From Pilatotrama ljubarskyi (lineage: Eukaryota > Basidiomycota > Agaricomycetes > Polyporales > Polyporaceae), in contig MU277802.1 in NCBI GenBank assembly GCA_022385805.1, positions 30,248 through 42,427 on the forward strand: a stretch of 12,180 bases of DNA, written 5' to 3'. The translations under genes were made by a program, and so were the position numbers. Positions 6,246 through 12,180 of this stretch are shown piece after piece. The notes beneath the pieces are model-generated. The model searched no databases, was not told the origin of the DNA, and saw nothing but the letters and a program-made list of their open reading frames with translations. The stretch's first letter is position 1. Every line of letters starts with the position of its first letter.

Positions 6246-8472
6246 ATGAATATAGTCGGCGCTTCTGCAAAGGAGAGCGTCCCCCCCGAGCCCCTGATCA
6301 TCACCATCGCCACCCCCTCGAAGAGAGCCACGTTCAAGTGTCATGCGATCCAGCTGCCTCCAGTGCATTCATAAAGGCCCTTTGTTCTTCACTCCCGACT
6401 TGAGGGGCTCGCTACACCGTGGCGATGAAGCCGCAAACTCCTTCAGTTGCCGCCAGCAGCCCTAGTCATCCCCGACGAGGAAGCTTACATTCTCGCTGTT
6501 CCGCCGCACATGGACCCTCAAATATTCTGTACCGACAAACTCGTGAGCCATTGAATTTGATACCTCGAGTCATTGGGCGTAACGGTCGTATCCGCAGCAG
6601 AGTGGCAGTCTGCTCACTATCCCGCAAAATGACACCGTCGGCTCTACCATCGGTGTGATAGGCGTCTCACGAGGTTCGGCATCGTCAGGAAAGAACTAAC
6701 TCTGGTGACCGTAGATCAATTCTGCGCTTCGTGCAGCGTCTCCCCAACCACCGCTACGCAAGTTTCTGACGACTCTCGTGCACACGATGCTTTGCGAGCG
6801 GCCATACGCGACATTGTCTCGCTGAAGAAGAATCTCAGCAACTCGAACGATGCACTCGCGACCGCAGATGGCGACATACTCTGCCAGAAGCAGACTATAC
6901 TCAGGCTGACCAGCGAGCTGAGCCGCGCCGGCGATCGAAATGTAAGTTTCCCTAACTCAAAGACCTCCCAGTCCTCATTCGGTTCAGCGTGCTCTCGACG
7001 AGATGGTTCTCAACTATGAAGCTCGCTTGGTCGATATGTCGCAAGAGCTTGTAGAAGCTGCTGAGTCGCACAAGCGTCGTGAACTGACATTGGAGAGACG
7101 TTGCAGTATCCTGCAAGCGGCAGTCGTACGTTACAGTTGCTACCAGCCATCGTCACTGATAGTTGATGCGAGCAGGACGAGCAGCCAAACATCAGTGACG
7201 TCCGGGCAGAAGCTGAGGAATGGCGCATGAAGTTCGAATTGCAACGCGAACAGGTCCACGCCCAGATTGCTTCCCTCGAGAGCAAGATCCGCTATGTCGA
7301 GCTCGAGAACGTACGTTACACACTCAGGCTTCACATTGATGCAACTAACCGCGCCAACTAAATGTGCAGTCCTCGCTCACCGCGGAGACGGAAGTATTAC
7401 GCGAGCGCTGCCGTGTCCTGGACGATGACCTCGCAGATATGACAGCCTCTTACGAGGTTGCTAAGACGGACAGTCTCAACCTCGAATGGCGCTTGGAGGA
7501 AGAGGTCCTCAGGTTGCAGACTGAGAAGAGCGATCGAGAAGGTGCGTACCTGTTCAATGCAGAGACGCAAACGAATGACCGGTCAGCATGTCTTTAGCAG
7601 ATATCAGGGCTCTGCATGAAACCATCGACCGTATGACCTCAATCGGACGACCCCATGCTCATCGAGGCGCCGCAGTGCTATCTTTTCTGTCTTCCTGTAT
7701 GCCAAGCATCTCGTTCTGCGTCGAGGGTAGCCTCGCGTGGACGTCGATCACCGCTGGCCTTTGCTCGCGTCGCGGTCCTTCCGAGCTCTGGGTTCTGCTA
7801 TGCCGTTGGGTCCCTGTGTCCGTGTCGTCAAGGCATCTCATCAGTGCGTTCATCATCACGTTTACAAGAAGCTTGCTGAAGGGCTATACAGAAAATATTC
7901 GTGCGCTGTCGCACATCAGCGTCATGTTCATCTGGTGTTCGGCGGTTTCTCCCCTTGAGACGGGCTGTTTTCTCGAACTGGACAAGTTCGTACGGGGCGT
8001 AACGTACAGGTCAGTCTCTACCTGCATCTCTTCACAGCATAGCTAAAGGTGATACAGTCTTTGGAACGCTTGCGGCTTGCAAGTGAGCATGCTGCGCTAT
8101 TATGCGACATTGGGACAGGTAACACGTCGAGTCGGAGCGTCCTCTCTACCGGTGTGCTGGGAACAAGTACACAGGGCGATCAAGCGGCTTCAACCTCCGT
8201 CAGGTCGCCACCTTCACGAGGTAAGCAATCCCGCTCAATGTTATCATATGTGCCTAATTTATAGCCTCGAAGCGTCTCTCGTTGGGCCGTGGAAGGAGAT
8301 CGTACCTCCTCGCCCACGTTCTCTGTTTCATCTACCAGCACGTATCGCCGATGCTCCCCCTTCTCCTGGCCCACTGTCTGTGGCTACTCGGGGGGTTCAT
8401 CCTGCTCGCGACGATCGGGGACGATTGCATATGTCAGACGCAATCCTGGCGGAGAGTAAACGGTATACCTAG
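6246..8472 (+). CDS. Gene G: long coiled-coil protein
   Basis: Eleven-exon model, about 551 aa: 6246-6362, 6447-6542, 6598-6652, 6715-6941, 6988-7125, 7176-7310, 7370-7541, 7598-7998, 8058-8118, 8175-8220 and 8265-8472. The phase is kept at every junction. Donors such as GTAAGT (6942), GTACGT (7126, 7311) and GTGCGT (7542) are strong, and the 6653-6714 intron has a clear CTAAC branch. The N-terminal ~90 residues are Pro-rich and non-helical (PPEPLIITIATPSKRATFKC, VIPDEEAYILAVPPHMDPQI). From about residue 110 to 320 there is an almost unbroken heptad pattern, e.g. LRAAIRDIVSLKKNLSNS, LESKIRYVELEN and LNLEWRLEEEVLRLQTEKSD, so it should form a long rod-like dimer. The tail is Pro/Ser/Arg-rich and ends SDAILAESKRYT. 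Exon 8 beyond about 7650 changes character and may hide an unseen intron. The function is unknown; a structural, cytoskeletal or tethering role is only suggested by the shape. Confidence 0.65.
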
Positions 8473-8892
8473 TCCTGGCGTTCTCGCTCTGGTCGTCGAG
8501 GCCGTATTCGCGTTATTCTGTCCCTTCGTGTCGAGTGAGCCACAGTATAGTCATGAATTCGCTCGCTGCTACCTTCATGCCCATATTTACTAAGTAGGTC
8601 TGCGTGTACTGTTGTTGTCGCAGTAATTTAGTCGTACTTCTCCATGTCCATGCAGCGTTAGAATGGCCAGCGTGTAGCTAACCAAACCGCGCGATTCTGG
8701 GGCTCTCGGTGCACTATGAGCTCGTGGGGCGTGATTCTAGTACTGTGGCGTTGGCGTCAAGTCGGCATGCCCAGCTCGCGCAGGCGCCCATAAGCAGGAG
8801 CGAACTCCACTGTACTGCAGTTTACTTCAGCAGTCAACCTCCAGCTCGTGCTCCTCTGCCTCCTCTTTCAGCATCGTCCGCGGCTTCGCAAG
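8473..8892. other. Intergenic region between genes G and H
   Basis: This should hold the gene G 3' end and the gene H promoter and leader. Just before the gene H ATG there is a strongly pyrimidine-rich run (about 8840-8873, ending CCTCCTCTTTCAG). It looks like either the CT-rich leader common upstream of fungal start sites or the acceptor of an intron in the 5' untranslated region. No other gene is supported. Confidence 0.45.
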
Positions 8893-10449
8893 ATGTCTCG
8901 AGAGTATATTCAACATGCCTTGCTACAGGGTGCTCACCGAGGTGCCATAACGGCTGTTGCGATACGTCCTGGGGACAGTCGCGTTGCGACTGCTTCTTTG
9001 GATGGTGATGTGTGTATCTGGGAGATATCCAGCCAGAAGGTTCTCTACGCATACCGCGGAGGGATGCCGGTGCTAGCTCTGAGGTGGGATGATCGCGGCG
9101 AACATCGCCTGCTCTGTGGCATGGACAACGGCTATGTCGCCTCCTTGGAGATAACAGCTGTAAGTACTCGGCAAGTCTATCCCCGTCCCTTCCCGATACA
9201 CTTCATGATGCTCTTCAGCAGGACAAGATCGAGGCATCCGGGTTTATCGGACACTCTCATCCGGTTGATTGTCTGGACATCTTTGACGAATATATAGCTA
9301 CGGGAGCCTCGAACGAGATGCGTGTATGGGGTTGGAGAGCTCGTGGTATGTTTTACATTCACTCAGCCGGTTGGATGAGTGTGTTGTCATGCTCAGCTGG
9401 CTCGACTAGACTCCTGGGATTTGCATGCAGAGCTTGCTGAACCTCAGGTAGAACGACATAGTCAGCGTCACGTAGTGGTTACCAGCCTCCGCTGGACGTC
9501 AGGGGGCGCACAACTCGCCTCTGCTTTCCTATACCACGGCGTACGGTCGGTGTATGATGAAATTGACTCTTAACGTCGTCTTCTCAATGACGCTCAGGAT
9601 CTACGAAACTCAGACGTGGACGTGCATTAGGCAATTTGCTTTGGATGGGCGAATGTGCGTACTCTGGTTCCTCGGAGCACCCACTAATTGTCTCTGGCAG
9701 TGCTCGTGCAGACTTCTCGGAGGATGGTCTCAAAATGATCGTATCGAACGCCCTGACGGGCTTTGATCTGTACGCAATGCCTTCTGGAAGCCTATTGCGA
9801 GCTTTTGGTCAGGACGTAGGCCTCAAGCGCGCAACACCCGTCAGATTTATCGAGCAAGATTACGCCATTGTAGGAGGGACAACCATTGGCGAGGTCTGCA
9901 TCTGGCATAGAGCGAGCGGACGTAAGCTTCAGACCCTGTTGCATAGCGGTGCGCTCTCCATCTCGTCTACTTACCCAGAGAGTTTCTCAGTGCTTCGTTA
10001 TCTTCAGATTCTAGAGTCGTACTCGCTCTTGATGTGAGTTCGTCCGTGGTAGTATTTTACTTTGGTGACCGTGATGCAGGCCCATTATGATCAATTCCGC
10101 GGACAATATGTAATTGCGACGGGCTCATTTGACGGCCCAAACTATGGCGTATACATTTGGACGAAGAGAAAGCCAGGTGGGCCCTCGTTCACTTTTGCAG
10201 CAGAGAACTGAGAGTCATTCGCCGAGACAGGCGACCGGCGTCACAGCAGCACCATGAGCATCTCCCCATCGGTACGCGGAACCCTCACGAATACTCCTGA
10301 AGTGTTTGCATCCTGATCCGCCTCAGAAGGTACCGGCCGTGTGTCCAGACAGGCTCACTTGGATCGTCGCTTGCTTGGTCGCCGTCATGATGATCTTGTA
10401 CGGTGTTTCTTTGACACCCTGGGAGCGCGCTTCTGTGCACCACATGTGA
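8893..10449 (+). CDS. Gene H: seven-bladed WD40 protein with C-terminal membrane anchor
   Basis: Nine exons, 373 aa: 8893-9159, 9219-9345, 9410-9545, 9598-9654, 9701-9948, 10008-10033, 10080-10176, 10231-10271 and 10327-10449. Introns are 46-64 nt and every phase matches. Seven WD-type blades can be counted: HRGAITAVAIRPGDSRVATA...DGDVCIWEI; VLALRWDDRGEHRLLCGMDN; HSHPVDCLDIF...NEMRVWGW; VVVTSLRWTSGGAQLASAF...VRIYET; RADFSEDGLKMIVSNALTGF; VRFIEQDYAIVGGTTIGEVC; VLALDAHYD...YVIATGSFDG...VYIWTK. A Ser-rich linker follows, then a hydrophobic span at residues 343-362 (LTWIVACLVAVMMILYGVSL) close to the C-terminus. The propeller should face the cytosol, with the protein held in a membrane as a tail-anchored type. 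It resembles a WD40 family that I recall as expanded in Agaricomycetes. The Sec12/PREB layout (propeller plus C-terminal span) is similar, but nothing specific to Sec12 was seen. The last ~15 residues depend on whether GTGTTT after Tyr358 is used as a donor. Confidence 0.85.
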
Positions 10450-11103
10450 TTGGAACAGCGACGGTACGTGCATCGCGTTGCGCTTCTCTTGAGGTCCAAC
10501 CCCGACGTTGCAGCCGCCAACAGATCTACGGCGGATGCAGCAGCTGAGACGATGGCGGGTGCTTAGTGTTTTCCGGAACGATCACTGCGAGGACTCATAT
10601 TCTCACTGTGTACTTCTTTGATCGCCAATTGCTTGTGTACGCTACTCTTCTGAACCTCCCATGTAGCTCTCCTTGTACTCGACATTTCTATGTATGCCTG
10701 GAAGTGTTCAAAAAGAGTCTGTCACGCACACTTCACCCAACCAGAGGTCCAGGGAGGCAAGTACGCAATAATCGTGTAACATGGGGGTCGGTGTCTAGGT
10801 GCATCGCTGCGTGGTCAGGCCATGCGCAGTGGTGAGTTCAACGTTCAACAGGCAATGAGAAGCGCTACCTGTAGATATATTGATCGAGATGGAGCAATAG
10901 CACGCACGCCTGAGCCCTTCCAGTGGACTCATCACTTGCGCGTCCATGACCGGCGCTTATATTGGGCGCTTGTACATAGCACAGGGCGCTCGTTCCGCCC
11001 GCAATGCCCCTTTGTCCTGCATTACAGTACTAAGACGACTCCTCCGCCCTACTCGCTTCTATGTCGTGGTCAACTGTACTGACATCGTGGAGGCTCTGTC
11101 GCG
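10450..11103. other. Intergenic region between genes H and I
   Basis: The left part is T-rich and probably 3' untranslated sequence of gene H. It includes a good intron-like segment, GTACGT at 10464 to GTTGCAG at about 10513, that may belong to an alternative gene H 3' end. The right part should carry the gene I promoter. An open frame at 10822-11082 begins with an ATG but has no motif and runs into a stop just before gene I, so it is not called as a gene. Confidence 0.4.
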
Positions 11104-12127
11104 ATGATGAAGTTGGCTGATACCCTGTCTCCCTCAGCTCTTCTTTACGGAGGCGTACTACTGCTTGCTGTTCTTGGGACTTTTCTACTGCTTGCTGGTC
11201 TAGTCTTCGTGTACCATCTCGGCAGATACTTCGTACTCGCTCGTTCGCAGCCATTAGCCAGCGATGAGACACATGAGCCGTCACTCATGTCCTTCGAGTA
11301 CTCGTTCTCTGCCAGTGCGGCGGTACGCGCACTGGAAACTACACAACTCGTTTACGCACCTCCGACGCCGCCCGGCAAGAAATCTGACGTTCAGCCACTG
11401 ATTTTACAAGTTTTTGACCGCCCTGTCGAGGTTTCTGTGCATCGGTGAGCAACACAAGCCTGCCCGTCTGTTCGAGTGCTGAAAGCTGTCGATAGCTCAC
11501 CCAACGTCGTCGTCTCGGAGCTTGGCTCTTCTGAGCCGAGCATGGCTCGGACTCCCGCTCCTCCGTTGCCGGCGGGTTTGTCTGTGTTGGCGCTCGATCC
11601 AGCCATGCCTCGACAACACCCCCTGAGATCTATCGCGGTCGCGGGCTCATCGTCCACCGGCCATGGGCCCCACGCATCTCACTGTCAAGCGTCCTATACG
11701 CCTGCCAGCCATCCTTCCCTGAGTTCGTCGCGCGCTGTGCGCTTCTCTACCCCTCCGTCCCAGCTCGAAACCTCCTGGCGCGCGGATCATGCCCCCCCTT
11801 CGGGAACAATACCTTCTGGGCCCACAATAGAGCCAAGTTCAGATGACCGTCATACGGCGCAGTACGGGCGGGTGGAGGTAAGTCGTGTCAGACTGATCGA
11901 ATGTTGCACGCGCTGGAGGCAGTTCACATTCGCTATAGCTGGCACCTTCCGCATTCACAAGACAGTTTAGGACGTTCAGGAGCGGAGGGACCGTCAAGCT
12001 GGAAGGCAAGGACGAAGGAACTGCATGGTTCGAGTCAAATTCGAGTTCCCGTATTCAGACCCCTCCGGACTTCTCCGACGTCGCGCAGGGACTTCACTTA
12101 GATCGTTTAAGAACTCTCATTTACTAA
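11104..12127 (+). CDS. Gene I: single-pass membrane protein with Ser/Pro-rich tail
   Basis: Three exons, 11104-11444, 11496-11877 and 11939-12127, 303 aa. Introns are 11445-11495 (51 nt, GTGAGC...TAG, phase 2) and 11878-11938 (61 nt, GTAAGT...TATAG, phase 0). A TGA stands in frame upstream of the ATG, and a second ATG follows immediately. Residues ~13-37 form one strongly hydrophobic helix (LLYGGVLLLAVLGTFLLLAG and on). It has an acidic residue before it and basic residues after it (HLGRYFVLARS), which favours the long C-terminal part being cytosolic. That part is low-complexity, rich in Ser, Pro and Ala (PSMARTPAPPLPAGLSVL, ASYTPASHPSLSSSRAV), and probably disordered with many phosphorylation sites. 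The third exon ends in a more structured segment, GGTVKLEGKDEGTAWFESN. No known family was recognised. A different acceptor (GGCAG at 11918-11922) would end the protein early at 11970. Confidence 0.7.
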
Positions 12128-12180
12128 AGCAAATATGTTATAGTGCATGCCATTTGTTTGTCTACATCAGTCGATGTTGT
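12128..12180 (+). other. 3' flank of gene I
   Basis: AT-rich sequence begins directly after the gene I stop (AAAGCAAATATGTTATAG, later CATTTGTTTG), as expected for a fungal 3' untranslated region. No canonical AATAAA signal is present before the window ends. Confidence 0.4.

Noticed and set aside
6140..6403. ATG-started frame upstream of gene G
   Set aside because: It crosses an AT-rich non-coding stretch and is out of frame with the strongly coding first exon of gene G.
8282..8593. Open frame with a hydrophobic stretch that would give gene G a membrane anchor
   Set aside because: It needs the exon ending at 8220 to be read in phase 1. The preceding GTAACA...ACAG intron (8119-8174) puts it in phase 2, which leads to the better-looking Pro/Ser-rich tail ending at 8472.
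8709..9008. 99-codon open frame overlapping the gene H start
   Set aside because: Its second half is the out-of-frame shadow of gene H exon 1, and the first half is the pyrimidine-rich leader.
10822..11082. 86-codon open frame between genes H and I
   Set aside because: No motif, no plausible splice partner and no codon bias. It occupies the expected promoter region of gene I.

Overview
The window reads as nuclear DNA of a filamentous basidiomycete, most likely an Agaricomycete such as a polypore. Overall GC is a little above 50%. No gene is one long ORF. Every convincing gene is cut by very short introns (about 44-84 nt) with GTRNGT-type donors, CTNAN-like branch points and YAG acceptors. 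Protein-like frames join only when these introns are removed, and all the joins proposed here preserve reading phase. All gene models were spliced by eye, with no transcript data or homology search, so exon ends carry real uncertainty.

Layout. 1-280: a degenerating minisatellite of about 51 bp period, six copies. 280-1290: no supportable gene, but one near-perfect 25-bp palindrome. 1291-5090, minus strand: a tight head-to-tail row of small genes. In transcription order these are a poorly resolved coiled-coil ORF (5086-4640), a RING + coiled-coil gene B (4603-3777), a RING + coiled-coil gene A (3594-2686), a Cys-rich orphan E (2637-2070), and a coiled-coil gene D with what looks like half a RING (1869-1291). 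Genes A and B share RING, coiled-coil and acidic-tail order and an intron at exactly the same base of the RING Cys-Gly-His motif, so they look like diverged tandem duplicates, with D as a possible decayed relative.

5439-12127, plus strand: gene F, a 139-aa orphan; gene G, a long coiled-coil protein of about 550 aa with about ten introns; gene H, a seven-bladed WD40 protein with a C-terminal membrane anchor; and gene I, a single-pass membrane protein with a Ser/Pro-rich tail.

No catalytic enzymes, tRNA, rRNA, transposase, CRISPR array or viral genes were recognised. The common themes are Zn-binding RING domains (candidate E3 ubiquitin ligases), coiled coils, a beta-propeller scaffold and single-span membrane proteins. 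That is typical of a fast-evolving, lineage-specific fungal accessory region rather than a metabolic cluster. Whether these genes act together cannot be decided from the sequence. The best leads are the RING duplication-and-decay series, a 42-bp in-frame duplication that adds two heptads to a coiled coil, and the tail-anchored WD40 protein.
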